A stretch of 64,000 nucleotides of DNA from Climacium dendroides. Its lineage: Eukaryota > Streptophyta > Bryopsida > Hypnales > Climaciaceae. The translations under genes were made by a program, and so were the position numbers. The notes beneath the pieces are model-generated. The model searched no databases and was not told the origin of the DNA. It was given only the letters and a program-made list of their open reading frames with translations. Below are positions 46,651 to 58,800 of the stretch, piece after piece. How positions within the stretch are numbered: the stretch's first letter is position 1; each line of letters begins with the position of its first letter. The stretch is taken from positions 44,096,555 through 44,160,554 of the forward strand of contig OX467083.1 in the NCBI GenBank assembly GCA_950106755.1. Direction: 5' to 3'.

Positions 46651-47934
46651 ATGGAGTCGTCGGCACTCATCCTGTCGTCGTCCTCCTTGCGCCCTTGCTC
46701 GTGGGTTCCCCATTCCCCAGCGGTTTTACATTTCGCATCAAAATCCTTATTCTCCCATTCCCCTTTGGTTCGCTTCCGTCCTCGCGCAATAACCTCGGGA
46801 GGCGACGCTGAGGAGCAGCGGTGGCTTCGCGAGGAGCAGCGTTGGTTGCGTGAGGAGCAGCGGTGGATACGCGAGGAGGAACGATGGCATTCCGAGCGGC
46901 GTCTCATGGCTGATGAGCTCGCGCATCTGAAGCGCGAGGTGGAGCAGCTCCGTGGTCAAGTCCACGACCGTCGATCGCTCCCCGCTGTGGTGGCCAGTTT
47001 GAAGGAGCTCGTGAAATCGTTCCCCGCGGAGGAGAGGGAGATGGAGATGGAGTTTCGACCTAATATCGAAGTCGTGGAAGAGGAATTCGCAGCTTCTGTG
47101 TCGGTTTCGGATCATCGAAGCATGGCGTCGTTTAGCTCCGACGAGAGTAGAGTCTCCCCGTCGCCTTCGATTCCTTCGATGTCGGAATTTTCTATTGATT
47201 TGATGACGGAAGCACCGTCGGGAGTTGCGCCAATGCGGCCACGGACTGAATTGCGAAAAGGTGCCGAAGGGGATGAGGTGCAAGCTCTGCAAGAAGCGTT
47301 GGAAGCATTAGGGTTTTATTCCGGAGAAGAGGACATTGAGTATTCAATATTCGCGGACGGCACTGAAGCGGCGGTGAAAACCTGGCAGTCGACTCTGGGT
47401 GTGCGAGAGGACGGCGTGGCGTCGCCCGCGCTTCTGGCCATCTTATTTGGCGAGAAGAATCCGAACACAAATGCACCAAACCCTAATGCAAATGGACGAA
47501 CCTCCACGGCCCAGCAATCAGAGCCCTGGCAAGCGCCACCCGCGGCGACCATGGGAAGCAACTTGTCGCACAAGAAGACGTTTGCGGAAGACAAGAGAGA
47601 CGTGGAGAACACACAGGACGGCGAGATGGCTGCCAATCGCAGAGTGTTTCTGCTGGGCGAGAATCGCTGGGAGGAGCCCGGGCGACTGCGACCACGAAAG
47701 ACCACGAGCAATGGAGCTCAATCTGCGGCGCCATCGTCGGAGGAGAAGTGCTTCTCCTGCAAGGGAGAAGGCGTGTGCATGTGCACGGAATGCGAAGGCA
47801 CTGGGGAATTGAATGTGGAGGACCAGTTTCTGGACTGGGTGGAGGAGGGTGCTAAGTGCCCGTATTGCGAGGGCTCCGGTGCCACTCCCTGTGACGTTTG
47901 CTTAGGAAAAGGGGTTGTTGCTGCTCCTGTTTAG
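46651..47934 (+). CDS. PTAC5: pTAC5-like plastid nucleoid protein (peptidoglycan-binding-like plus DnaJ-type zinc finger)
   Basis: A single-exon frame of 427 aa. The ATG at 46651 is chosen because it opens a Ser/Leu-rich stretch (MESSALILSSSSLRPCS) that looks like a chloroplast transit peptide; the frame is open further upstream, but without an ATG. Residues 54-81 are four seven-residue units (EEQRWLR three times, then EEERWHS) leading into a coiled coil to about residue 105. Residues 200-268 form a peptidoglycan-binding-like fold (KGAEGDEVQALQEALEALGF, DGTEAAVKTWQSTLGVREDG). Residues 367-424 hold four CxxCxGxG motifs (CFSCKGEG, CTECEGTG, CPYCEGSG, CDVCLGKG) as in DnaJ and BSD2-type zinc fingers. 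This order matches pTAC5 of the transcriptionally active plastid chromosome, linked to plastid gene expression under heat. The function in this organism is inferred from architecture. Confidence 0.92.
   Translation: MESSALILSSSSLRPCSWVPHSPAVLHFASKSLFSHSPLVRFRPRAITSGGDAEEQRWLREEQRWLREEQRWIREEERWHSERRLMADELAHLKREVEQLRGQVHDRRSLPAVVASLKELVKSFPAEEREMEMEFRPNIEVVEEEFAASVSVSDHRSMASFSSDESRVSPSPSIPSMSEFSIDLMTEAPSGVAPMRPRTELRKGAEGDEVQALQEALEALGFYSGEEDIEYSIFADGTEAAVKTWQSTLGVREDGVASPALLAILFGEKNPNTNAPNPNANGRTSTAQQSEPWQAPPAATMGSNLSHKKTFAEDKRDVENTQDGEMAANRRVFLLGENRWEEPGRLRPRKTTSNGAQSAAPSSEEKCFSCKGEGVCMCTECEGTGELNVEDQFLDWVEEGAKCPYCEGSGATPCDVCLGKGVVAAPV
46810..46893 (+). repeat. In-frame 21 bp repeat in the pTAC5 coding region, four units
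   Basis: Units at 46810-46830, 46831-46851, 46852-46872 and 46873-46893 share GAGGAGCAGCGNTGG and encode EEQRWLR, EEQRWLR, EEQRWIR and EEERWHS. The frame is kept, so copy number can change without breaking the protein. Confidence 0.93.
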
Positions 47935-48580
47935 TGCTCCTCTTGCATTGTTTGCATCTCGCATTCCCCTTCCTGATTGATTGATGCGCCTCTTGCCTTT
48001 CAGATCTCCGGTTGTAGATTTGTACATGGGTCACTCGCGCTTTAGGCAGTAGTGACTGAAGAGTTGTAAATTACAGGATGTGATACATAAAGCATTGTAA
48101 ATCTCTCGGCATTTCCTGTCACGTTTGCTTAGGGCGAGGCCCTGCTGCGGATGCTATTCCGGCTTGATGTTCCTCTTCCCTGCACCGTTGATAACTTCTC
48201 CCATTCCTCTTGCCTTTCAATTCTTCCGTTGTAGATTTGTAAATCGGTTATCATGCATACGGACTGAAGAGCTGTGGAGTGCAGGACGTGATATATAAAG
48301 CATTGTAAATCTCGTGGCATTCCCTGTTATGCTTGCTTAGAGCGAGGTGCTACTGCCGATATTTCTCTGGTTTGATGTTCCTCATGCCTGCACCATTGTT
48401 TGGACCTCGCATTCCTGTTGTGGAACGATGCGCCTCTTGCATTCCTGATCTGGTGTAGTAACATTGTGCGTGGTCCCTCCTACAGTAGTGTCGTCCTGAG
48501 TTCACTCACTGTTGTTTCCTGTATAGTTGTAAAGTAGAGGATGTGACATATAGAGCATTGTACATCTTTTGACTTGTCCC
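47887..48580. repeat. Three diverged tandem copies of the pTAC5 3' end and 3' UTR
   Basis: Copy starts are marked by CCTGTGACGTTTGCTTAGG (47888, inside the last zinc-finger codons), CCTGTCACGTTTGCTTAGGG (48115) and CCTGTTATGCTTGCTTAGAG (48323). Each copy continues with TGATGTTCCTC-like, GCCTCTTGC-like and TGTAGATTTGTA-like blocks, and ends with RTAAAGCATTGTAAATCT (about 48086, 48294; third copy ATAGAGCATTGTACATCT at 48550). Period is 207-227 bp. Only the first copy is joined to the open frame. Confidence 0.85.
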
Positions 48581-49136
48581 TCCCCTTGTCGTCCCCATGT
48601 CGTGGAAACCGTGAATGCCGTGAGCTCCAGCCTGTGAGATTCGTGTTGGCTTGCTTGCTTGGGTTCGACATTCGCACTTCAAGGTACCCAGCGTGCGTTA
48701 CCTCAGAGCAAACTTTGAAAGTGTCCAAATGCCATGTGAACTACACTTTTCCGTGCAATTACTGTTGCCAAAACTAATTTTAACAAGTTGTTTTCAGCTA
48801 TTAGTTTGAAATCAAAGTATAATTTGTAACTTCTTTATAACAAAACGGACTGATATAAAGTGATGTCATGAATTATTTAGTTCTTGATAAATCAATAAAA
48901 GTTACACCCAAGTATAAAACATGATGTAATTTCTAATTTAGCCCCAAAAAATCACTTAGCATTACATTATTTCAACTAGGGCAAAGGTTTCCCTAAACAA
49001 AGGCTAGTTACAGGAGCTTGGTTTACCACAAACTTTAGCTGTACTTCTTGAATTTTTGCCACCCAAATTTTACCCCAACTTTTGTTTCATAAAGAAGTGT
49101 GTGACCTCAGTTTATACAAGAGATGCTCTGACGAGC
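48581..49136. other. Spacer between the convergent pTAC5 and ASHR1 genes
   Basis: No gene is seen. It probably contains the 3' UTR of the minus-strand ASHR1-like gene near 49136. Confidence 0.45.
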
Positions 49137-52100
49137 TCAATCTACCAAGGAGACCTTGTATGCAACTTCTGCATGAGCCTCTTGCAGAGTAGAAGTGAGG
49201 CTTACAACAAGGCTAGATTTTGATCCATGAGTTACTTGAAGAACGGAATATGCCTTCTCTAATGAATGAATTGCCTCCGCCGAGTCTCCTAGAAGCCTGC
49301 ATGTACCACCACCACATGTAAGGAAACGACACCCAATTGCAACCGTATACATTCTTCGCTAAAAAATGCATCGTAGAGACAGGGTCGAGGTTGATTTTGA
49401 TTTTGATTTTGATTAAACCTATAATCAGCACTTTGAGAATTCATAGTTCATTTCTAGAATGATAGTTTCCAAAAAAAACATGCGAAGACGCACTGGAATC
49501 CTCTTTCAATTATCAGCAAAAAAGGTAGTGAAATAATATACTCATTTGGATGCTATTAGATACACCTTATGCAAAGACTTGTAAGCGCACTGGAATTGCA
49601 TAGCTACACACAAAAGCGACTTCAAAAAATGCAAACAGCAAGATGTCAATGCCTTACCATTGAAGCTTCCCAAGTGTATAATATTGAAGTCCAAGGAGCG
49701 GAGAGAATGGAGGATAGGCTTCTGTTGATCATCATCCACACCAACCGCAGATCGAATCAGTTATACATCCAGGTCATTGTAATACAGCCATATCGAAATC
49801 AGTAAACCAAATGTCGTAATAACTGAGGGCCTGAAATTTCGGCGCCACAACATATAGTGCGGGTTGCAAAATCGTCAAACCACAGAGATTTTTTTCACAT
49901 ACGTAGAGGTTTTGGGAGTGGAAAGAAACTTCTTCGCAATAAGTACTACCCTACCCACAGTACTTACAGTTTTCGGTGTAGCTAGTCGAAATTTAAGCAG
50001 GAAAGGAACTTACGTTCATAAGCTGGAATAGTGCTCTGGCAATAGTTCAACGCTTCTGTCCAATCCTTCATTTCCATGCAGATCTGCCCACATGTACGTC
50101 AAATCTTTGAGAGGCGGTCAGAGGATTCAGCTATACGCTAGCAGTTCAAAAGATTAGTTGAGTGTACAAATGGTTGAGTGACACACTTTTAAAAGAGCAT
50201 CATGCGTTCGTAGCAGATAAACTGACTTTGTATGCCACAATGTCAACTGTAAGGCTTCCACCTCTATGTATAGCCTCCGCGCAGTCTCAAGGTCTTTCAA
50301 GTTAAGGCCTTACAACACATGTTCTTGAAATTTCAATTTCAATATAACCATACGGAATGTTCGAAAAAATTTAACACTACATACCTCAAAAGAAGTAAAA
50401 AGATAAGGATAGCTATTACACGTGCATATCATAGATCTTGTTCCTATGAACTTAATAAAGGCGAAAGTGATCATAACTTTGATGGCAAAATTTGAAAATG
50501 AAATCAAGAAATATTTAGGAAAATCAATAATCTTAACGATTGAGAGGGACGTTGACAAACATGTTCAAAAGAAAGGGGATACTGCCAGCAGAAAACACAT
50601 TGGATGCTTCCAAGGCCTTCATTTCAACCTCCCTGGCAAGAGTCTTAGCCTCTTGCTCATCACGATTGCTTTCACAAGTCTCGCAAGTAATCTTATCACA
50701 TCCTGAAACCACAAATATTGGGACGATAAGGCCACTTAAAACGAGGGTGAGTTCAAGAAATTGCACCTTGAGTTGAGACAAGGACCCTTACCAAGCTCTG
50801 CAACTAAAGGTCCATCGCAATTCGAGTTAACACACCTGTATCCTTCAAGATATGCATCCTCTCTGGAGCCTGCAGGTGAACCCTGCCATGGAAACCAACA
50901 TAATGTCAATCCTTCCAAATAGTACCGAGTCCCATACAACTTACAAACAATGGCACATGTACCTAATAGAAGATGTCCCCCTTACCAGTTCCCTGATAAA
51001 ATCAGATAAACTTGACAGGATTATTCTCTTTGCCGCAAAGAAAGAAAGTAGTAATTGACAAAAATGGTTTCTATACCACGAATCAAATACCACAAGCCGT
51101 GCGCTGCAAATAAACGCACTTTCCCGAAGATAGAGCATCTTGTCGATACATACCAGTCGGCTACAGCGGATGCAATTACAATCAAAGTAGTATTGATCCC
51201 GAAGAGCCTTCCTCCGGGCAGTTGTACTGGCTGCCAATTCCACATAACTAATGGTAATCTGTCCACCAAATCCAAAACACGCGAGTCAATAACGAAGAGA
51301 AGGCAATCTATGACTTGATCTTTATCTACGTCACAAGGCACTGCATCATAGAGTAATCCAAAATACAGTAAAGGATTTGGCAAAAGTAGCAAGGTGTTCA
51401 ATGTATGACCACCACCCAAGTGTAGCTTTAACCTATAATGGTAAATTAATATACACAGAACCTCACCTCAGTCCCCTCTTTTATGTCACCTAAGGCTCGC
51501 ACGGCAGCACGAGTTCCATCAAAATGAAGGACAGCATTCGGAAGGCAGCTGGAGATCACACAAACAACAATAGTTAAAGCTCTTTAGCAGTTCTCATTGA
51601 ACCAAACCACTTTCTACGCAGAAGACTCCTCAGCACGTACAAATTACTTAGACCAATACAAATGGCATGCAATATTTCAAATCTATAACAAACCTGTGGT
51701 TAATGATTGATATGACAGGATAGAGTCCTGTACCCAAAGGCCTCACTTCCTCGTCGCAGATTGTATGAGCATTGCAAGCAAACTGTACACATACACAAAA
51801 ACATACAAGATTGTCATAGATCAAACGAATACATCAAATTCATGACATGAGAGTAAATTGCTCCACATTCTGCACTTCAAAGTTTCAAAAAATGGAACTT
51901 GCGAGTGCTTACCCTACAGATTATCTGCGTAACGTCTTTCAAATCCACCTGATCTGGAACCACCATTTGTTGGACTAAACTAGCCATCTGCGCATACATC
52001 ACTAATCGATCCTCACCTGTCTCTGACATGTCTGCATTACGTGTGAAGGTCTAACACTCTCCAGTAATTATGAACACTGATTGTTGGTCAAAGAATAATG

Positions 52101-53581
52101 CAAAAGGTTTCCAAGGCAGTGCATGAAGGATACGTGTAGGCAAAGCCTCGCAGACTTGATAATTGTCGACTGCTGTCATCGGCAAACCCTACTACAGGTA
52201 GAGGACAACACACAAGTAAGAACGATTGGGAATACACTAACGTAGAGAAAAAATAACCCTGTAGAGCATGAAAAAACAATAGAATTAACTCCCAGATTGT
52301 AGGTCACACTTTTATTTTTCCCATGCTATTTTTACGACAGTCCTGGGCGCTTCTTAAATGATTTCTTTCTACTGCTTGAGACTAGAAGCAACTGCTTATG
52401 GTCATTTTAGGTACTTTTTCTTACTAATATATCAACATTTAACAGTCTAATAGTAAGATCATATGTTTAGGGGTTTATACATGGTAGGATACCCATGATT
52501 GCCACTGACCTTAAATCTTAGACAGTGGGCACATATTGATGAGACCACCCAAACATCAGTATAATGTCGGTTTCTGACAACCTACTAATAAAACTTTGAA
52601 CCTTCATAACTTTAGCATGCAGAATCTGAACAACAGATTCTTTCGTGCAGTGGAATCGTCTCTCATTTGCTAACATGAAAATTTAAAAAAGGGACCAATC
52701 TAACTAAAATCATCGCCGAAAGTAGCAATTCTGGGAGTCCTGCCTTGAATTGGTGTGTAGACAGAGACTAAGGGATGATGACAGCACAGACATGCTCACC
52801 TTCTCTGCTTGCAACCTTCGCTTGATCAGAAGACGAAGCGCTAAACGCAAGGTCGAGGTAGGACTGCGTTTCTGTTCCTTGGAAAGCCTCACCAGTATTG
52901 CACATTCGAATTTGTGAGAACCCCACTCCTTCCGCTGCGAAAGCAAATAGCAAATGCATGGTTTGACTATATGTTCACGAACACATTCAGAATTTGAATC
53001 AGAATTATCTTTCACCTGCCTATGAACAATTTCACTCGTTTAACGTAATTACATACTTTTTGATCAGGATAGGGTCAGGATTCTAGTACTCAGAATAAAT
53101 GGGGCATTAATTGGAGGCACAGGCTCATTACGTGAAATAACAACATGAAATTATGCAAGAGTTTTACAATGCACAAAACTCCTATCTCTCGAGAAATAAG
53201 AAACGAATGAGCAAGCAAGGACGCAAGCACCTGGCACTCGACCGAGCAGTAAAACACGGTCTTGCAAGCGCTACATCGCCGGAGCGGCTCCTCCTGGCGG
53301 TAGCATCGATCGCAGCGACAGGATTGAGAGGTCGCATCCAAAGTGGCGACGTAGGGATCCTGCTGGAAGATCTGATCGCCTGCAACAACCCTATTTCTTG
53401 TTAGATTCGAATTCTGCAACACAAAGCGAGGTTGAAAGCAAGTCAAATTGGAAAGGGAAGGGAAGCGAGGTGAAGAACCTCGGCGGAAGGGGCGATGGGC
53501 GAGCAGGCAACGGCCTTTGATGGGGGAGAGCGTGATGGTGAGACCATGGTGATGCTCCAGGTAGTGTGCGAGCTCGGCCAT
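49137..53581 (-). CDS. ASHR1: ASHR1-like SET and MYND domain (SMYD family) lysine methyltransferase
   Basis: Fourteen exons in transcript order: 53581-53479, 53379-53231, 52934-52800, 52188-52134, 52031-51913, 51782-51694, 51548-51467, 51258-51150, 50869-50792, 50702-50583, 50308-50187, 50083-50014, 49721-49658, 49296-49137; phases match and give 484 aa (Arabidopsis ASHR1 is about 480). A split SET domain surrounds a MYND zinc finger at residues 55-95 (CRCDRCYRQ, CSACKTVFYCSVEC, WGSHKFEC). The catalytic SET core is intact: GTGLYPVISIINHSCLPNAV, then ITISYVE, then post-SET cysteines CNCIRC and EGYRC. The C-terminal helical (TPR-like) part includes LLRTHDALLK, DWTEALNYCQSTIPAYE and LLGQLYYTLGKL-like sequence (QYYTLGKLQW). 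It should transfer methyl groups from SAM to lysines of histones or other proteins. The junction of exons 8-9 has an alternative (donor at 51154 with acceptor before 50861), as does the exon 11 start (50308 or 15 nt later). Confidence 0.93.
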
Positions 53582-53704
53582 GGCGATGGCTGGAAGAAAC
53601 AGAAGAGAGGTGGAGACGAAGGGTGCTTTGCAGGGGCGAAGGCCAAGACCTGTGATTTTGAAATGGGATTTGCCGGTATCAGGGGCATCTCCTGCGAACC
53701 CTGA

Positions 53705-56700
53705 ATGTGTCCCTCAACCTGGATGTATGAGGCTCTATAAACGTTGAATATTTTGGAATTTCCTCATATCTTTGCATAGGTATAATAATTATCTCAATGT
53801 CATAAATTGGTTATAAGGAAGGGTAGCTTTAACCCCTAAATGTCCAAGGCCTTTTTGGAACTTTTAAGAATTTGCTCTAAATTGAACAAAAAAAAAAAAA
53901 CATTTTGATAAGTTGTATCAATTTTTTTGAATTTTAACCATACAAATTCAATGTAGACATGCTAAAGATCACATGAGAAAAGAAAACACAACAACATCAC
54001 TTATGGATTGAAAGATTATAATGTTTGATCATGAGGGTGTCAAACCTGCAAAAGTGATTTGAAGTCTTCCAATTCTCTTTCCACATGTTAAATCTAAAAA
54101 GTTGGTCACCCCAAAAAATGAGTATAAAGGTCCTAACGTGAAAAATGCCAATCAAATTATGGCTTCTCAAAATCTATCACATAATTTTTTTAAATGATTT
54201 TCTAATGTGTGTTTTTCTCCAAGATCTAGTGTATTTGAGGCTCATTTCCAAGAGCCCTCAACACTATTGCAATGGACACCTTTGTACCAAATCTTGAATA
54301 GAAAATTTGTAATCAATCATTTTCAAAATCAGATTATTGATGCTAGAATTAGACTTCAAAAATAATTTTTCAACAATATAATTTACTAAAAATAGGAACT
54401 TGGTTAGGTTTTATTTAATTTCAAAGTATTGTAAACACCAAAATTTGATGCCTCGACCATTTAGAGGTTAACCCCTTCAACTCTACAAGGATGATGGATA
54501 CTTTACAAATCATTGTAGCAATGAAGAACGCACCTATTGGTCCTAAAATTAAATTACTTTTGGCAAAGTACATTGCTAGTAGGTCTTGTCCTTTCAAAAT
54601 TAAGGATTATGGATAGTCCATATTTCTAAAATATAAGAGATTTATTTGAAAATATAATTTAGAATAATAATTTAATGATATATTTTGAATAAAAGATGTA
54701 TATGTGACATACATATTATATTCATATGATTAGATCAAATGTTGCATTAGTCAATATTTTTTAATTATAATTGAAACCAAAATCTCCTTCTAAAAATGAT
54801 TATAGATTGAATACTTGTGGTTTTCACAATAATTTTTTTCACAAAATGTTAAGTTCTAACTTTTCAATTCAAAGAATGACCCTTGAAGAACAACTTAAAT
54901 AAATAACTAGATCTTCAAAATACACCATAATTACTTTTTTAAGGTCAAATATACTTGTCTCCCATTAACTATAAAATACTTCAAAAGAATAGTCTTTAAA
55001 AATAATATTGTATAAATATTAAAAAAATAATAGAATAATCTAAAACATTCAGATCGATGACAAAAACAAAGATAGTGTGTGCTTAGGCCTATTTGAATTC
55101 ATTCTTTGCTTCAAAATTTGAAAGTCTATTCCTTAAGGGGTTAAAGATTCAAGTGTTTGTTGAATGAAAAGTAATTTGGATGAAATATTGTCCTACTAAA
55201 GCACTTTGTGTATGACATTCAAAATAAGTGGACTTTGAAGCACTTGATAGGGGTTATGCATAGAATACATTAGATACTTCATTAATTATATAGGTGAACT
55301 TTGAATTGTGATAAGTGTGAAAGTACTTCAACTATTGTCATTTAGTTTTTTTTATAAATTAGTCTTAGTTTAAGACAAAATAAAATATTAAATGGCACCA
55401 ATGTTTTGATTGTTGTAGAAAAAGGTTCAAAGTTCTCTTCTATAGTGAATAGTTCTAACCTCTTCTTTTATTGTGTCATGGATAAAGTTTTACATTACAA
55501 CTTGCGTGGATGATTTTAATCTCTAATAATACAAAGGAGCTTGGATAACACTTAGATGTGTTGTAAACTATATATAACCAAATTGCAAGGTTTAATTACC
55601 AAGATGTTTGAATGTCATTGATATTTAACAAAGAAATGAATGAAAACTCATGTTATTGAACATAACTTGCATTTTGCATGGGAGAAACAAAAAGATTTAA
55701 AGAATATTTTATTTTGCCCCAAAATATTGCCCACAAATGAAAAATGCCACAACATGGGCGTGCATATCATCATAGTTAAGATAAATAGAACTAAAGTCTT
55801 TCAAATAAATACTTGAACATGGTTCATATTGTTAAGTTGTCCAAGTTTTATTGAGAGCCAAAAGATAAATTATAATTATTTTAACAAATTATTGCATGAA
55901 TAAACTATGGATTTTCAAAACAAATGTATCTAAAATTGGGTTTAGGGTTTAGAATTTTAGAATTTTAGGGTTTAAAATCCATAAATCCTAAAACCCTACA
56001 CATTTTAGGTAAAATTTTTAGATTAATCAATTTTTAAAATGGGTCACAATTAAGTGCAAGTAGCTAATATAATATATTTGTCTGTCGCACTTCAAAAAGG
56101 TAAAAATGAGAGCCAACATTTTTTAACAAGTCAAAAAAATATTGATGATTTGTAAACCAATGTAGAGTACAATTTTTTTAAATAAGAAAGCACTTCAAGT
56201 AGCATGTTAATTGCAAAAGGGCACATTATGTCAAAAACAATTCTATAGTTAATTCTAAATAATCATTGATACATGTAAAGATTTGCTAAGAAATATTCTA
56301 CCTTTTGATAATTTACTGTTGGACAATTTTTTTTGGATTAATTATATGCATCATAAACTCTAGTTTTGGGACAAAAGAATTGAATTTAAAAATACATTAT
56401 TTGGGTGTGAAATATGAATTGAATGCATTATCCAATTCGACAAATATTTCAAATGTAAGGGCTTTAAAATATCACAATGGTTCATATGTATATTCTTTCT
56501 ACATTTCCAAAGGAAATTCAAATATTGTGAGAACCATCATCATTTGCATGTTTGTCAAATTGTCGATATTTTAAATTCTATAAATATCAATTTCCTTCAA
56601 TTTTTGGGTACAACAATTTGAAATGGTTTGTACCAACATGCCAAGGCACAAAAAGTATTTTTGAAGTCAAAAGAAAAAATTGGCAAAAGATAAAGTAATT

Positions 56701-57700
56701 CCGAAGCATGCTTAACAAAAATGAGTTTTAGACATGGCTAACTTTGAAATTGATTTTTTTTCGAATCACAACTAATTTTTCCTTCAAACTGCCATGATAA
56801 CACACAGTATGTTGTACACTACAGCTTTAGTATATCTACTTGTGGATTTTGTAATGCATAAGGATGGTTGTTTGAATGAAAACATTTCAACTTTGTACTC
56901 AGTTTCATTGAAAGGGTTAAGTGAAACAAAGGAATGTAGTTGTAGGTGTCCAATGCTAAAGGTGTCCCTATTAAGGAAAAATGAGTAGCATGCTAGGCTT
57001 TGAAATTCTAGAGTCAATCACAACCCCTGCACACCTACAAGCACCTGCAAAACTTAGCCCCTAAATGACGGACCTATGACCATTGATTTCAAGCCTCACT
57101 GTCATCACTCAGTTTGTTGCCACTTTGCAACAAGATATGTATGAAAAAATTTTAATTTGTTTTTCAGAGATAAAACAAAATGTCTTCTTTGTTTCACCAA
57201 AATTTTAGATTTTTTTGTAAATAACTGATTTTTTTAATGAATTTTTGTAGATATAATGAAGAAAAATCATATCAAATAGAATTTTTTTTCAAAAAATCTG
57301 AAAATTTCACCATGTGTGCATACTATAGTGATGAACAAAATGGTGTAAACTCATTTTCCGTGCCATTCTATAAATAAAACTTACGTAGTAGACATTGAAA
57401 GTGCATCCAAAGTTCAAACTGCAATAAAAAATTGATTATTAGGAATTTTTTCAAAATTCAAATTGGAGTAGAAACTAGAGTGAATGAAATTTATTTTGTT
57501 AGTTGGTCTCAAATTCAAAAAATATCATTTTCGTAGAGAAATTTCAGATTATAAAGCAAGGAGCAACAACTTTCTAAAATACACTAAAATAGCATATTTT
57601 GTTATCCATTTTTTTTTAGTAACTTCTCGTTTATGTGAAGACAAACAATAGCATAACTCCAAACTCAACTAGATTATCTTCATAACCCAACATGGAAGGT
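53705..57700. other. AT-rich intergenic region, no gene seen
   Basis: Four kilobases with only short frames. It contains a dispersed TTAACCCCTAAATGTCCAAGG motif at 53829-53849 and a telomere-like TTTAGGGTTTAG patch facing CCTAAAACCCTA at about 55939-55998. No RNA gene or element end is visible. Confidence 0.5.
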
Positions 57701-58194
57701 CAACAAGAAAGAAGTGGATGAAAAATTGCTTCTGTGCTTGGCTCTACAATTCAAGAATCATTTATCCAAAAGCCACAAAATGGCCTCCACAAAACACCAG
57801 CAAAACCCACCCAAAGAAATCCCAATGCATTAATGCAACAAGGCCTCAAGGCCAAACTCATACATTGATGGCAGCAAGAGAATACAATGCCTGCGGCAAT
57901 TCCAAAGCGAAATGGCCCCTCGGATAACACGATGAGAGCGTCCAGACGGCAGACTCAGCAGCTTGGGACGGCCAGTGGGGACTTGCCGTGCAGTTCTGAA
58001 GTTTCGAAGACCGCGGCTGGTCCACTCCGTGCTGACACATGAAGAGGGGGCGCCAAGTGAAGTTTACAATCTGAAGAAGTTTTCTTTGCTTGGAAATTGG
58101 ACTGTAAAGTAAATTTTTTTACTTTGAATCCGTTGAGGACATCCTCACACAGCCTCCCAAGCACCTGCCATCTTACTTACGGAGTTTTGACTGG
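57701..58194. other. Mixed-composition segment, unassigned
   Basis: Less AT-rich than its surroundings, with frames of up to 69 codons on both strands that show no recognisable protein. It directly precedes the foldback at 58195. Confidence 0.35.
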
Positions 58195-58368
58195 GAAGCG
58201 AAGCTCTTTATATACACATAGGGGGGTAGGAGGTCGAACAAGCGATGTGGGATATGTTGATTTTATTTTATTATGAGCACTCAAACTTCTACTAATTCTA
58301 ATTAACATATCCCACGTGAATTGTTCTACCTCCTACTACCCCATGTGTATATATTGAGCTTCTCTTCT
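58195..58368. other. Long imperfect inverted repeat (foldback)
   Basis: Left arm 58195-58258 and right arm 58304-58368 are about 80 percent complementary by eye: GAAGCGAAGCTC against GAGCTTCTCTTC, TATATACACATAGGGG against CCCCATGTGTATATAT, GGTAGGAGGTCGAAC against GTTCTACCTCCTACTA, and TGTGGGATATGTT against AACATATCCCACG. The loop is about 45 nt. No target duplication was found. It may be a MITE or a MIR-like locus. Confidence 0.65.
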
Positions 58369-58800
58369 GCAAAGGTAGAAGGTAAGATGATGTCTCTATA
58401 TACAAGATTAATTTTGAACTTGAGGTGGTTTTCCTTGACTATGGATGATATCATGCCTTTGAGCATTTCAATTCTTCCCAAAAGTAAAAGAAAAATTTGA
58501 AATGTATTCAGGCGTTTTTGAGCGCCAGAAGAGGTCGGTACCTCGGACTTGGGGTCAAGTTGAGAGTCAACCCTTTTATTGAGACCTGGCAAGGCCTCCA
58601 TTTGGCCGTGGCCGGCTAAGGTTTGGCCTTCGAGGTGCCTGCCGTGGGGAAAACTCACAGTGGCCAGGCCCAACCCATGCGCCACTTGTTGAGTTGGTGT
58701 GCGGATGCTCTGACTTAGTCCTTGGCTATTTCATGTGATCACAGTCCGGGGAGATTTTTAGCTTAACCGGCTCAAATCCTACTTTTTCTGAGACCAAACG

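Noticed and set aside
46311..46811. Plus-strand frame of 166 codons overlapping the pTAC5 start
   Set aside because: It overlaps the transit-peptide codons of pTAC5 in another frame and shows no recognisable domain; it could be leader sequence.
55939..55998. Interstitial telomere (TTTAGGG) tract
   Set aside because: Only two or three imperfect units on each strand; too short to call a telomeric insertion.
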